From the NCBI GenBank assembly GCA_963806145.1, contig CAWDXD010000038.1:437483-501482 (forward strand): DNA of 64,000 nt, given 5' to 3'. Numbering within the stretch: the first letter of the stretch is position 1; every line of letters starts with the position of its first letter. This document shows positions 41,658-51,233 of the stretch, one piece after another. The DNA comes from DASXKD01 sp963806145. Its GTDB lineage: Bacteria > Actinomycetota > Actinomycetes > Streptosporangiales > Streptosporangiaceae. Made by a program: the position numbers and the translations under genes. The notes beneath the pieces were generated by a model. The model worked only from the letters and a program-made list of their open reading frames with translations. It was not told the origin of the DNA and did no database searches.

Positions 41658-43426
41658 CGGCCCCACCTCCCCGCGCTCCGGGCCGCCAGGGCGCGCAGGT
41701 CACCTCCGTCAAGCACCAGCGCGGCCATCCCGAATACCGCCGCCGCGCCAAGGCAGGCGAGCACCGTGACCATTGCGTTCGGAATGAATCCAGAGACCGG
41801 GAGGCTGGCGGACACCAATGCGCCGACCGCACCGCCGGCGACCGCGCCAGCCAGGCCAGCCCCGGCGGCGCGTGCCGACCCGCGCAGCGCCGCCGTGCCC
41901 CGGGTGCGGCGCACCGCCGCGAGCAGGGCGATCCCCGTGTAGGTCAGGCCGATCGTGTTGCCAAGGCCGAGCATCGGCACCACCCAGCGGGCATCCACCA
42001 GCGGCACCGCGGCGACGTCCACCACGATGACCACAAGCCAGCCGCCGACCAGCGCGGCAGCGGCCACCCGGCTCCGGCCGCTGGCGAACAGCACCCGCGA
42101 CAGCGCGGCCGACAGCCCGAAGCCGACCAGCCCCGGTGCGAACGCGATGAAGGTCAGCGCCAGCTGGCGCACCTGTTCTGGATGCGATACGAACAGCCGC
42201 GCAGCCGGCCATGCCGCCCCGGCGAGCAGTGCCGCGCCGAGCCAGGAGACGAGCATTGCCGCGCGCACGGCACCCGCGGCGGTGCGGTCGAACTCGCCCC
42301 CGGTCGCCGCGGAAAGCAGCGGGAACACGCTGGTCGCGATGGGCACCGCCAGCACCGCGTACGGCACGAAGAACATCTGCCAGCCGTAGTTGTAGAGCAC
42401 CACGGCACCTGCGCCCTGGTGCCCGTTTGCCAGCACGATGACCACCACCAGGGCGGCGTCCTGGGCGACGAACGCGGCGACGCCGACGGCGGCCAGCGCC
42501 CGGACCCGCCGCGCCACCCCCGAAGGGAACTGCAGGGTGGGCCGCAGCCGCAGGCGCAGCCGCAGCGCCGGGCCAAGTGCGGTGAGAAGGAGAGCGGCGA
42601 CGCCGGCCGTGGTGCCCACCGAGAGCATCAGTTCCGCCGACAGGGGCAGGCCGGCGAGGCCGCCACGGTGTCCAGCGGCCAGCGGGACGAAGGCGAGGTA
42701 GGCGCCGATCACCACCATGCTGGACACGACGGGGGCCAGCGCCGGCGCGGTGAACCTGCGGTGCGCCTGCAGGATCCCGTAGAGCACCACGGCCAGGCCG
42801 TAGAGCAGGATCTGCGGGGCGAACACCACCAGCATGCGCGAGCTGAGCATGACCACGGCCGCCTGCGAGCAGTGCGGCACACCGCCAAGCAGCAGCGAGG
42901 TGAGCGGGTGCGCGACGAGGGCGACGATCACGCTGGCGGGGGCGAGCAGGACGACCGTCCAGGTCAGCAGCGCCGAGGCGATCTGGGCGGCGTCGGCGTC
43001 GGCTCCGTGGCGGGCACTGCCGGTCACGGCACGCTGCCCGGCCGTTCCTGCCCCGGGGGTTTCCGCCCTGGCCGGGATTGTGCCTGCCGGGACCTTCCCC
43101 GCTTCGCGCTTGCCCGGCCGGTCGTCCGCCACCGGGCGGTACTGTGCCCGGAGTGCGGCCGCGCCGGCCATGACCGGCACGATCGCGCTGGTGAGGGCGC
43201 CGCCGAGGACGATGTCGTAGATGATGTTCGGCACCTGGTTGGCGGTCGCGTAGGCGGTTCCCAGGCAGTGGCTGCCGACCGTGTGCGCGAAGACGAGCTG
43301 CCGGCCGAAGCCCACCACCCGGGCGATCACCGTGATGCCGCCGATGAGGGCGGCGGCACGCCCGATTCCACGGCCCGCCTGGCGAAGCGGGCCGGCCTCG
43401 GTCACCGAGGCCGGCGGCCCGGTCAC
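41654..43426 (-). CDS. murJ: MurJ-type lipid II flippase (MviN)
   Basis: The 590-residue membrane protein has about 14 spans. It carries GITVIARVVGFGRQLVFAHT and ATANQVPNIIYDIVLGGALT, the MviN/MurJ signature, then SQAAVVMLSSRMLVVFAPQI, LYGLAVVLYGILQAHRRFTA and YNYGWQMFFVPYAVLAVPIA. It moves lipid II across the membrane for peptidoglycan synthesis. A hydrophilic insert of about 50 residues after the third span (DDRPGKREAGKVPAG) is lineage-specific. It starts at a GTG overlapping the GT4-like gene stop (GTGA) and shares its operon. Confidence 0.88.
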   Translation of the reverse strand: MTGPPASVTEAGPLRQAGRGIGRAAALIGGITVIARVVGFGRQLVFAHTVGSHCLGTAYATANQVPNIIYDIVLGGALTSAIVPVMAGAAALRAQYRPVADDRPGKREAGKVPAGTIPARAETPGAGTAGQRAVTGSARHGADADAAQIASALLTWTVVLLAPASVIVALVAHPLTSLLLGGVPHCSQAAVVMLSSRMLVVFAPQILLYGLAVVLYGILQAHRRFTAPALAPVVSSMVVIGAYLAFVPLAAGHRGGLAGLPLSAELMLSVGTTAGVAALLLTALGPALRLRLRLRPTLQFPSGVARRVRALAAVGVAAFVAQDAALVVVIVLANGHQGAGAVVLYNYGWQMFFVPYAVLAVPIATSVFPLLSAATGGEFDRTAAGAVRAAMLVSWLGAALLAGAAWPAARLFVSHPEQVRQLALTFIAFAPGLVGFGLSAALSRVLFASGRSRVAAAALVGGWLVVIVVDVAAVPLVDARWVVPMLGLGNTIGLTYTGIALLAAVRRTRGTAALRGSARAAGAGLAGAVAGGAVGALVSASLPVSGFIPNAMVTVLACLGAAAVFGMAALVLDGGDLRALAARSAGRWGR

Positions 43427-44535
43427 GATGGTGCGGTGGCCGCTGTGGTTCCTGCCTCCCGGGATTCCGCGGGCGGCGGGTCATCGCGCTCCGGGACGGG
43501 GGCGGCCGGAACGGGCCGACGGCCGAGCATGTCGAGCCACCGCAGGGCCGGGGTGCGCTCGATGACGGCGGTGAAGCTGACCACTTCGCTGGCCGCGGTG
43601 AGGCCGGTGATCGCGGCCAGCAGCGCCAGCCTGGCCGGGCGGGACAGGCTGGCCGCGGCTGCCACCCCGAGGAGGGCGCCGAGTGCGTTGGCGCCCGCGT
43701 CCCCGAGCATCGCCCGTTCGCCGAGGTCTTCGGGAAGCAGCGCGATCGCGGCGCCGAGCGGGGCGGCCACGGCAAGCAGCGCGCCGGGCCGCGAGTCAGG
43801 CTCCAGCGCTGCCCCGGGCCCGGTGGCCGCGCCTGGTCCGGTGGTTGTGCCCGATCCGGTGGCCGTGCCCGGTCCGGTGGGCGGGCTGGCAGCTGGCCAC
43901 GTGGCCGTGCCTGGCCTGGCGGGGCCCCGGCGCGCGCTCGCGGCCAGGAGCGTTCCGCTGGCGAGCGCCACCTTCAGCGCGCGCCCGGGGCGCAGGTCGA
44001 ACAGGTTCAGCAGGTTGGCGCCGCCGGCCACCAGCCCGGCGTTGACGGCGACGTCGGCAGGCCCGCCGCCGAGCAGCGCGGCCGACACCAGGCCCGTCGC
44101 GCCGATACCGCCGAGCTTGACCGCCCCCGTGGTGACCTCACCCCGGGCCAGCGCGCCGAGGTGCCCGCGGAACCCGCGCCTGCTCCCGCTGCCCGCCAGG
44201 TCGTCGTACCCGCCGAACGCGGCCGCTCCGGTACCGGCCACCGCGAGCGCGGCCCGGGCCCGGGCGGGCAGGCCGGGCCCGAGTGCCGATACCGCGACGC
44301 TGCCCACGGTCAGGGCGGGCCCCTCCAGCAGGGTGAGCTGCTCGCCCCGGTGGTTGGTCCTGGTCCAGGTCCCGGCGCCGCCCGGCGGCCTGCGGGTCAA
44401 GGCGGAGTAGGCGGCACGAGCCGCGCACGCCGCGGCCGTGCCTGCTGCCAGCGCGGCGGCCGGGCTCGCCAGCGCGGCGGCCAGGCCTGGCCGGTTACGG
44501 CGCGGGCGGCCGGGCTGGGAGGTACCGGGCCTCAT
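43423..44535 (-). CDS. MraY/WecA-like polyprenyl-phosphate sugar transferase
   Basis: The 370-residue membrane protein has features of the glycosyltransferase-4 family: GTWTRTNHRGEQLTLLEGPA, GYDDLAG, GANLLNLFDLRPGRALK and MLGDAGANALGALLG. The usual active-site Asp pair is reduced to DDLAG and NLFDLRPG. A Thr/Gly/Pro-rich repeat (about residues 212-240) interrupts the membrane core. It is packed between mctB and murJ with four-base overlaps, so it is part of an envelope operon. The exact acceptor is unknown. Confidence 0.75.
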   Translation of the reverse strand: MRPGTSQPGRPRRNRPGLAAALASPAAALAAGTAAACAARAAYSALTRRPPGGAGTWTRTNHRGEQLTLLEGPALTVGSVAVSALGPGLPARARAALAVAGTGAAAFGGYDDLAGSGSRRGFRGHLGALARGEVTTGAVKLGGIGATGLVSAALLGGGPADVAVNAGLVAGGANLLNLFDLRPGRALKVALASGTLLAASARRGPARPGTATWPAASPPTGPGTATGSGTTTGPGAATGPGAALEPDSRPGALLAVAAPLGAAIALLPEDLGERAMLGDAGANALGALLGVAAAASLSRPARLALLAAITGLTAASEVVSFTAVIERTPALRWLDMLGRRPVPAAPVPERDDPPPAESREAGTTAATAPS

Positions 44536-45575
44536 CGCGCCGCCGATCTGGCCGTGGACCGGCGGCCCGTCCGGGGGCTCGCCGTGCCTTGTGTCGCCGC
44601 CGTCGGCGACACCGTCGGCGCGGGGCCCGGCGGCGGGCTCGGCCCGGCGGCACTCGCGGTCGCGGTCACTCCGTAGCTGCCGCTCCGGCCGAGCTGCATC
44701 TCCGCCAGCGACTGGGCCACCACGATCTGGCCGATCGGGTAGTCGGCATTGTCCACGCTGGTCAGATGCCCGGCGCGGCCGCCGGCCCGCATCACGTCGA
44801 TGGCGCTGCCCGGCCCCGAGCCTGCGACGGTCCCGGCGACGACCGTGCCCAGGCCGGCCAGGTTCAGCTGCTGGGCGAGGGTGACCAGGGCCTGGCTCTC
44901 CGGGTTGGTGTCATCGGTGGACTGCGGGGTGGCCGGGGTTATCACGACAGCCAGCGTGGCACGATTCCAGGGCTGCCCGCTCTTCGTGAGGAAACCCGCG
45001 CCGGCCAGCGCCTGTATGCCCTGCACGCTCACCGGGTCCCGTTCGCCGGAGACCGGCTGGCCCGGTGTGTCCTTGGTCATGATCAGGTGCGCGAGCAGTT
45101 CGCTGGCCTGGGCCTGCGCCGTCCCGGCCAGGGTCAGGCCGGCCGGCTGGGCGTACTGCTCGGCAACCTGGGTGAGCTTCTGGCTCGTGGCGGGGCTGGT
45201 GTCGAAGAACGCGGTCTGCAGCTGCAGCTGGCCGGTCGACGTCGCCCCAGCCGTCCGCAGTTCCTCGGCGACCCCGCTGGTCACCGAGCCGTCCGCGCCG
45301 GGGGCCAGCACGAGCACGCACCGCTGACCGGCCAGGACGTCGTGCAGCATCGACGGAGCGTTGGCGAGGGCGAACTGGTTCTCGCTGCTGATCTGGCCCT
45401 GCAGTTGCTGCTTCTCCCTGAGGAACCCGTCGATCTGCCGTTGCTCGGTCTTGGACAAGCCTTGTAGACCGCGCTGCACGTAGGGCTTCAGCTCGGTGGA
45501 TCCCAGCAGCAGGCCGAGGCTCAGCGCCAGGAAGATCGCGACGATGGAAACGAGGTGATAGCGGAAATCAATCAT
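44532..45575 (-). CDS. mctB: MctB-type copper transporter/outer-membrane channel protein
   Basis: The 347-residue protein starts MIDFRYHLVSIVAIFLALSL, then GLLLGSTELKPYVQRGLQGL, the conserved membrane lead of MctB/SteB. A coiled-coil (LSKTEQRQIDGFLREKQQLQ) and a periplasmic domain (CVLVLAPGADGSVTSGVAEE; VVAGTVAGSGPGSAIDVMR) follow. In M. tuberculosis Rv1698 limits copper, and in Corynebacterium SteB acts with SteA in division. The ATG at 45575 shares bases with the steA stop. The C-terminal tail is low-complexity. Confidence 0.86.
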   Translation of the reverse strand: MIDFRYHLVSIVAIFLALSLGLLLGSTELKPYVQRGLQGLSKTEQRQIDGFLREKQQLQGQISSENQFALANAPSMLHDVLAGQRCVLVLAPGADGSVTSGVAEELRTAGATSTGQLQLQTAFFDTSPATSQKLTQVAEQYAQPAGLTLAGTAQAQASELLAHLIMTKDTPGQPVSGERDPVSVQGIQALAGAGFLTKSGQPWNRATLAVVITPATPQSTDDTNPESQALVTLAQQLNLAGLGTVVAGTVAGSGPGSAIDVMRAGGRAGHLTSVDNADYPIGQIVVAQSLAEMQLGRSGSYGVTATASAAGPSPPPGPAPTVSPTAATQGTASPRTGRRSTARSAAR

Positions 45576-46768
45576 CAGAACAATCCGGACAACCAATACC
45601 TGACCACGTCCCACTGCGTGCTGAGGTATCGGAGATATATTTGGCCCGTACGAGAATAGGCCACGACGATGAGTACAGTGGCCGACGCGGCCAGCACCAG
45701 CGCCATCAGCGCCCAGCCGGATACCCGGGGACGGTAGAGCCTGCTGACGCCCTTGGCGTCGACGAGCTTGCCCCCGACCCGCAGCCGGGTGAGGAATGTG
45801 CTCGAATACCCTGCCCGCCCCTTGTCGAGAAATTCGTCCAGGGTGTTGTGCGTGCCCACCGCGACGATCAGCGAGGCGCCCTTCTCATCGGCGAGCAGCA
45901 GGGCCACATCCTCACTGGTGCCCTGCGCCGGGCAGACGACGGCAGACAGGCCGAGGCTCTCGACGCGGGCCAGGCCCGGAGCCTGCCCGTCGGAGTAGGC
46001 GTGCACGACAAGCTCCGCTCCGCACGCGAGCCCGCGGTCAGACACCGAGTCCATGTCACCGACGATGATGTCGGGCCGGTACCCGGCCTCCAGGAGCGTG
46101 TCCGCGCCGCCGTCCACGGCCATCATGAGCGGCTTGAACTCGCGGATGTAGGAGCGCAGCGTGGCCAGGTCCTCCCGGTGGTGATGACCCCGCACGACCA
46201 CGAGCACGTGCCTGCCCTCGACCCGGGTGCGCAGGTCAGGTACCGCGATGCCGTCGAGCAGGAGCCCGCCCTCTTTGGTCACGTACTCCAGGGTGTTCGC
46301 GACGAACGCCTGAAGCTGGGCGGCGACTCCGGCCCTGGCCTCCGCCATGGCCGCCTGCACCGACCCGGCGGTCATCAGGCGGCCCGTCGCGACGGGCTCC
46401 TCGCCCACGTAGAGGGTCTCTCCGTGCAGGCGGACGATCTTCTTCTCGGACACCAGGCGGAACACCTCAGGGCCGACGGCGTCGAGCAGTGGGATGCCCG
46501 CCTCCATCAGCAGTTGCGGCCCGTAGTTCGGGTAACGCCCGCTGATGCTCTTGGCCACGTTCACCACCGCCGCGACCTGCCGGTGACGCAGCGCGTCGGC
46601 GCTGACCCGGTCCAGGTCCTCGTGGTCGATGATGGCGATGTCACCGGGCGCGATCCGCTTGGTGAGGTTCTTGGTGCGGCGGTCCAGCCGCGCTGGCCCA
46701 CTCACGCCGGGCAGGTCCTCGGTCCTGGTCCGCGGCGTGATGGGACGCTTGAGAAACTGGGCCATCAT
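45575..46768 (-). CDS. steA: putative cytokinetic ring protein SteA
   Basis: The 397-residue protein matches the SteA/Rv1697 family. It includes RTKNLTKRIAPGDIAIIDHE, VNVAKSISGRYPNYGPQLLM, MMAVDGGADTLLEAGYRPDI and VGDMDSVSDRGLACGAELVV. A C-terminal membrane span (SGWALMALVLAASATVLIVV) and short tail follow. In Corynebacterium it localises to the septum with SteB. The ATG at 46768 follows AGGATGG. The gene is the head of the steA-mctB-GT4-murJ-GT run on the minus strand. Confidence 0.88.
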   Translation of the reverse strand: MMAQFLKRPITPRTRTEDLPGVSGPARLDRRTKNLTKRIAPGDIAIIDHEDLDRVSADALRHRQVAAVVNVAKSISGRYPNYGPQLLMEAGIPLLDAVGPEVFRLVSEKKIVRLHGETLYVGEEPVATGRLMTAGSVQAAMAEARAGVAAQLQAFVANTLEYVTKEGGLLLDGIAVPDLRTRVEGRHVLVVVRGHHHREDLATLRSYIREFKPLMMAVDGGADTLLEAGYRPDIIVGDMDSVSDRGLACGAELVVHAYSDGQAPGLARVESLGLSAVVCPAQGTSEDVALLLADEKGASLIVAVGTHNTLDEFLDKGRAGYSSTFLTRLRVGGKLVDAKGVSRLYRPRVSGWALMALVLAASATVLIVVAYSRTGQIYLRYLSTQWDVVRYWLSGLF

Positions 46769-46859
46769 CGGTTTCCATCCTGCCAGAACAGGGCAACGGG
46801 CGAAGCCAGCCCTGATCACCGCGGCCGCGGCCAGGATCCGTGACGCGTGGGGGCGCGTA

Positions 46860-48173
46860 CTAGCCGCGCAATGCGGCGGGGAGGGCGTAGCTGGTGAGCT
46901 TGCCGCTCAGGTCAACGTCGAACACGCGCCCACGGGACACGGCCGGAGACGCGTAGTAGCCGGCCGGCGTTCCCGGCGAGGTCCACAGCGTGGCCCCGGT
47001 GGCGACGGAAAGGGCCACCAGGTTGCCCTTGGTGCCCCCGATGAACGCGACCTTGTGGCCCGCCGGGCCGCTGATCGCGGGCGAGGCGACGACGATGCCG
47101 CTCAGCGCGTGCCAGAGCATCGTCCCTGTGGTCGCGTTGAGCCCGTACACGCCGTTGATCGAGCCGATCACCAGCGTGTTGCCGGCCAGGGCACCCGAGG
47201 ACGCCGTCAGGCCGGGGCTGCCGGCCGTGAACGTCCACAGCACCGAGCCGGTGGTCAGGTCGAGCGCGTACACCACGCCGTCCTTGCCCTCGATATAGAC
47301 CGCGCCGCCGGCGAACCCGTTGACGCCTGGCGCGGAGATCACTGCGGCGCCGCCGACGTCCTGCTCGGGCTGGGTCGAGGTCTGGCGCCGCCAGATCATC
47401 TGGCCCGTGGATACGTTGACGCTGTACACCGCGTCGTCGTTGTCCTTGCTGCCGAACACGACGACGTGCCGCCCCTGCGCGTCGGTGCCGTAACCCGGCG
47501 GCGCCCAGCTTCCCGGGAAGGTAGCGGCGGTGAAGGTCCAGTCCACCTTGCACTGGCCGTGGGTGTTGCCGACGCCGTAGACCGCCCATTCCTTTTTGGT
47601 CAGCCCGCCCAGGAGCACCAGCGCCCCCGAGCCGTCCGGCGCGGCGACGACGGCGGGCGAGGTCTCGGTCACCCCGCCGCCCAAGTTGACCGAGCATCGC
47701 TTGGCGCCGGTGACGGCGTTCAGGGCGTAGAGGGTCCCGGCGTTGGTGGGTATGTACACCGTCCCGCGGTACACCGCGGCCGCGGCTTGTATTGGCTTGG
47801 CGCCGAGATTGGCCATCCATGCCTGCGCGCCGGTGACCGCGTCGTAGGCGAACAACGTGCCGGATTTGTCGCCGACATAGACCAGGTCCGTTCCCGCGCT
47901 GTCCTGCACGACCATGGGCGAGGTGTAGCTGATCGCGGGGAGCGCCTGGGACCACAACGTGGTGAGCGCCGAGACGTTGGCCGTGCCGATGGTGGTCTCG
48001 GTCGTCACACCGCTGCGCGCGGCGTTGAAGTGGAACTGGGGCCAGTCGGCCCCGCCGCTCGCGCGGGCCGAGCCGGAGGCGGGGACCGCCAAGGCCAGGG
48101 CCACGCCCCCCGCCAGAAACGCCGCTCCGTAACGTGAGACCCGCCTGGCCCCCGACGCCCGTCGACTGGTCAT
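46860..48173 (-). CDS. secreted PQQ-like beta-propeller protein
   Basis: The 437-residue protein begins MTSRRASGARRVSRYGAAFL and has a twin-arginine-like or Sec signal ending VPASGSARA. Repeats of a quinoprotein-type blade follow: LVYVGDKSGTLFAYDAVTGA, VYIPTNAGTLYALNAVTGAK, VYIEGKDGVVYALDLTTGSV, LVIGSINGVYGLNATTGTML. It is a propeller without clear PQQ or catalytic residues. The ATG at 48173 has GGAGG eight bases upstream. It interrupts the otherwise conserved steA-recN adjacency and may be a later insertion. Confidence 0.82.
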   Translation of the reverse strand: MTSRRASGARRVSRYGAAFLAGGVALALAVPASGSARASGGADWPQFHFNAARSGVTTETTIGTANVSALTTLWSQALPAISYTSPMVVQDSAGTDLVYVGDKSGTLFAYDAVTGAQAWMANLGAKPIQAAAAVYRGTVYIPTNAGTLYALNAVTGAKRCSVNLGGGVTETSPAVVAAPDGSGALVLLGGLTKKEWAVYGVGNTHGQCKVDWTFTAATFPGSWAPPGYGTDAQGRHVVVFGSKDNDDAVYSVNVSTGQMIWRRQTSTQPEQDVGGAAVISAPGVNGFAGGAVYIEGKDGVVYALDLTTGSVLWTFTAGSPGLTASSGALAGNTLVIGSINGVYGLNATTGTMLWHALSGIVVASPAISGPAGHKVAFIGGTKGNLVALSVATGATLWTSPGTPAGYYASPAVSRGRVFDVDLSGKLTSYALPAALRG

Positions 48174-48295
48174 TGCCATCGCCTCCTGCCGGTGCCACCG
48201 CACCCGGCGTGAGCGTGCCGAACTAGACCGGAACGTAACACCGGCCGCACCGCCGGTGCTAGGGCGACCGCCTATCACGGATAGATCACCCCTGG

Positions 48296-50263
48296 CTAAC
48301 GGCCGGTGGTGGCCTGGCTGGCGCGCTCCGCTCCCGCGGCGGCGAGAAGCTCGCCGGCGTGCGCCTGGCCGTGCTCGGAATCCTCGAGCCCGGCTAGCAT
48401 CCGGGACAGTTCCCGGACCCGGCCGGCGTCGTCCAGCCGGGAGATGCCGCTGCTCACCACCGAGCCATCGCTCGCCTTCTCGACCACCAGATGGGCGTCC
48501 GCGTACGCGGCGACCTGGGGCAGGTGGGTGACCACGATCACCTGGGCGCGCCGTGCCAGCCTGGCGAGCCGCCGCCCGATCTCCACCGCGGCCTTCCCGC
48601 CCACGCCCGCGTCCACCTCGTCGAACACGAAAGTCGGCACCGGGTCGGCGCCGGCGAAGACGACCTCAATGGCGAGCATCACCCGGGACAGCTCACCGCC
48701 CGAGGCCCCCTTGGCCAGTGGCAGCGCGGGCGCGCCCGGGTGCGCGGCGAGCCTGATCTCCACCTCGTCCGCGCCGTGCGGGCCGTACTCGTCGCGCGGC
48801 GTGACCGGCACGGTGATCTTCGCGTGCGGCATGGCCAGTGCGGAAAGCTCCTCGGTGACCGCGGCCGCGAACCGTTCCGCGGCCTCCTTGCGCAACGACG
48901 TCAGCTTCCCGCCGAGGTCACGGACCGCCTCGGCGAGCCTGGCCTCCTCGGCGCCGAGCACGCCGATCCGGTCGTCGTCTCCCGACAGCTCGGCGAGCCT
49001 GCGCTGCGCCTGCCCGGCCCAGGCCAGCACGGACGCCAGCCCCGGCACGGCGGGGGCCGTCCGGGCCTGCCCGGCAACCGCTGCCGCATCCGTGCCCGGC
49101 GCCGCATCCGCATCCGCATCCGTACCCGGCGCCGCATCCACATCTGCATCCGCGCCCGTGCCCGGCACCGCATCCGTGCCCGGCGCCTGCGGTGCCGCGT
49201 CCGCCTGGGCCACATCTTCGGGCGGTCCGGTCCCCGGCTCGGCTGCCTCCGCCGCAGCCGGGGCGGGGGCCGTCACCCGGCCCCCGTAGGCACGGATGAG
49301 CCTGGTCAGCTCGGCCCGGCGCTCCTGCACCGTGGCCAGCCGCGCCGGATCGCTGTCCAGCGACTCCACATAGGAGGCAAGATCGGTGGCGACATCGGAG
49401 ACGAGGTAGGCGGCCTCCGACAGGCGGCTGGCCAGGCTGCCCAGGTCCGGGTCGTGCGCGGCGACGCCGTCGAGCGCCTGGCGGGCGGTGCCGAGCAGGG
49501 TGACCGCATCGGCACTCTGGTAGGAGCCGTCGGATGGGTCGCCGAGCAGGGCCGTGTGCGCGCTGGTCGCCGCGGCGTGCAGGGCGTCGGCATGACCGAG
49601 CCGTTCCTCCTCGGCCAGCAGTTGGGCGTCCTCGCCCGCGACCGGCTGCACTCCCTCGATCTCCGCCAGCGCCCGCTGCAGGTCCTCCGCCTCGGCGGCC
49701 CGCGCCCGTGCCCGCGCGGTTAGTTCGCTCAGTTCGGCCTGCACGTCCCGGTGCCTGCCGTAGGCACGCTGATAGTCGGCCAGAATGGCGGTCAGCGCCG
49801 GGCCGGCGAACTCGTCGAGCGCCTGCCGCTGCCGCGCCGTGCGCAGCAGTTGCTGCTGGTCCGCCTGGCCGTGCACGGCGACCAGGTCATCGGCCAGGCC
49901 GATCAGCAGCGACACGGGCACCCCGCGGCCGCCGGCGTGCGCCCTGGACCGGCCTTCGGCCGACACAGAACGGCTTACGATCAGCGTGCGGCCGTCGTCG
50001 TCAAGCTCGCCCCCGGCCTCAGTGACCTGCTGCGCGGCGGGCCCGTCCGGCTCGATCCGCAGCCGGCCCTCAACGGTGGCCCGGTCCGCGCCAGGCCGGA
50101 CGCGCGCCGGGTCGGCCCGGCCGCCGAACATCAGGCCGAGCCCGGTCACGACCATGGTCTTGCCCGCCCCGGTCTCGCCGGTCACCACGGTGAGGCCAGA
50201 GGAGAACTCAAGGACGGCATCCTCGATCACCCCAAGGCCGGTGATCCGCACTTCCTCAAGCAT
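48296..50263 (-). CDS. recN: DNA repair protein RecN
   Basis: The 655-residue SMC-like ATPase has GETGAGKT (residues 29-36), a long coiled-coil, SGGELSRVMLAIEVVFAG (signature) and FVFDEVDAGVGGKAAVEIGR (Walker B). It acts early in double-strand-break repair. The ATG at 50263 opens MLEEVRITGLGVIEDAVL, the canonical start, and overlaps the nadK stop region by 8 bp. The coiled-coil carries an Asp/Ala/Pro/Gly insert of about 60 residues (GTGADADVDAAPGTDADADA) at 49075-49215 that is not family sequence. Confidence 0.93.
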   Translation of the reverse strand: MLEEVRITGLGVIEDAVLEFSSGLTVVTGETGAGKTMVVTGLGLMFGGRADPARVRPGADRATVEGRLRIEPDGPAAQQVTEAGGELDDDGRTLIVSRSVSAEGRSRAHAGGRGVPVSLLIGLADDLVAVHGQADQQQLLRTARQRQALDEFAGPALTAILADYQRAYGRHRDVQAELSELTARARARAAEAEDLQRALAEIEGVQPVAGEDAQLLAEEERLGHADALHAAATSAHTALLGDPSDGSYQSADAVTLLGTARQALDGVAAHDPDLGSLASRLSEAAYLVSDVATDLASYVESLDSDPARLATVQERRAELTRLIRAYGGRVTAPAPAAAEAAEPGTGPPEDVAQADAAPQAPGTDAVPGTGADADVDAAPGTDADADAAPGTDAAAVAGQARTAPAVPGLASVLAWAGQAQRRLAELSGDDDRIGVLGAEEARLAEAVRDLGGKLTSLRKEAAERFAAAVTEELSALAMPHAKITVPVTPRDEYGPHGADEVEIRLAAHPGAPALPLAKGASGGELSRVMLAIEVVFAGADPVPTFVFDEVDAGVGGKAAVEIGRRLARLARRAQVIVVTHLPQVAAYADAHLVVEKASDGSVVSSGISRLDDAGRVRELSRMLAGLEDSEHGQAHAGELLAAAGAERASQATTGR

Positions 50264-51233
50264 CGGCGGGCAGTTCCTCCTTCCCGTCTCGCCCCGGGCC
50301 CCGGTCGCGCCGTCCACGCCAGCCGGTCACGGGGAGGCCGAACTTGGCCACCAGCCGGTCGGTGAACGTGAACGGTGCTGCCAGGTCACGGCCGTTCACT
50401 CCGCCGCGCAGCCGCGCCAGCAGCACCGGCTCGACCGCGCGGCGCACCTCCACCCGCGCCCCGGGCGCGAGATCGATGCTCCTTCGGCCATCGCACCACA
50501 AAACACCCTTGACTGCCTGGTTCGGACCCGCCGAAGAGCCGAGGAATTCCACGGCGAGCATCGACCGCGGCGAGACGACCATGGGCCCGGCGAACAGCGC
50601 GTGCGCGCTGATGGGAACCATCAGCAACGCCTCCACCTCAGGCCACACGATCGGCCCGCCCGCCGAGTAGGCGTACGCGGTGGACCCGGTGGGCGTGGCG
50701 CAGACCACACCGTCACAGGCCCAGCGGGACAGCGGGCGCCCGTCGATCTCGGTGATCACCTCGATCATCCGCTCCCGGGCCACCTTCTCCACACTCGCCT
50801 CGTTCAGCGCCCAGGTGCTGGTGACGGTGCCGTTGTGCCGCACCGTCACCTCGATGGTCATCCGTTCTTCCACCGTGTAGCTGTGCTGGACCACCTGGTC
50901 GACGGCGCTTGCCAGGTCGTCCGGCTCGGCTTCCGCGAGGAAGCCCACGTGACCGAGGTTGACGCCGAGCAGCGGGGCTCCCGCCGGCCTGGCAATCTCG
51001 GCGGCGCGCAGCAGCGTGCCGTCCCCGCCGAGAACGATCACCATCTCGGCGTCGGCCGCCGCGGCGGGCGCGGCGGGCACCACGTCCGCGCCTGCGCACT
51101 GGAGGTCGGCGGCTTCTGGTGCCAGGACGCGCACGTTGATCCCGGCGGCGGTGAGCCGGTCCACCACCAGGCGGGCGTTGCGCACCGCCGCGGGCCGCCC
51201 GGTGTGAGCCACGACGAGGACGGTGCGCTTCAC
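50256..51233 (-). CDS. nadK: NAD kinase
   Basis: The 325-residue enzyme phosphorylates NAD to NADP. It has GGDGT (residues 69-73) in VIVLGGDGTLLRAAEI, LGVNLGHVGFLAEAEPDDL, ALNEASVEKVARERMIEV and CATPTGSTAYAYSAGGPIV. The order tlyA-nadK-recN is the classical actinobacterial one. Its end overlaps recN by 8 bp and its start overlaps the tlyA stop by 4 bp, so the three are an operon. Confidence 0.95.
   Translation of the reverse strand: MKRTVLVVAHTGRPAAVRNARLVVDRLTAAGINVRVLAPEAADLQCAGADVVPAAPAAAADAEMVIVLGGDGTLLRAAEIARPAGAPLLGVNLGHVGFLAEAEPDDLASAVDQVVQHSYTVEERMTIEVTVRHNGTVTSTWALNEASVEKVARERMIEVITEIDGRPLSRWACDGVVCATPTGSTAYAYSAGGPIVWPEVEALLMVPISAHALFAGPMVVSPRSMLAVEFLGSSAGPNQAVKGVLWCDGRRSIDLAPGARVEVRRAVEPVLLARLRGGVNGRDLAAPFTFTDRLVAKFGLPVTGWRGRRDRGPGRDGKEELPADA

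Noticed and set aside
41234..44410. Very long plus-strand open frame (1,058 codons) across the murJ region
   Set aside because: It is antisense to three tightly packed membrane-protein genes with family motifs, and its composition is Arg/Gly/Pro-rich as expected for a GC-rich shadow frame.
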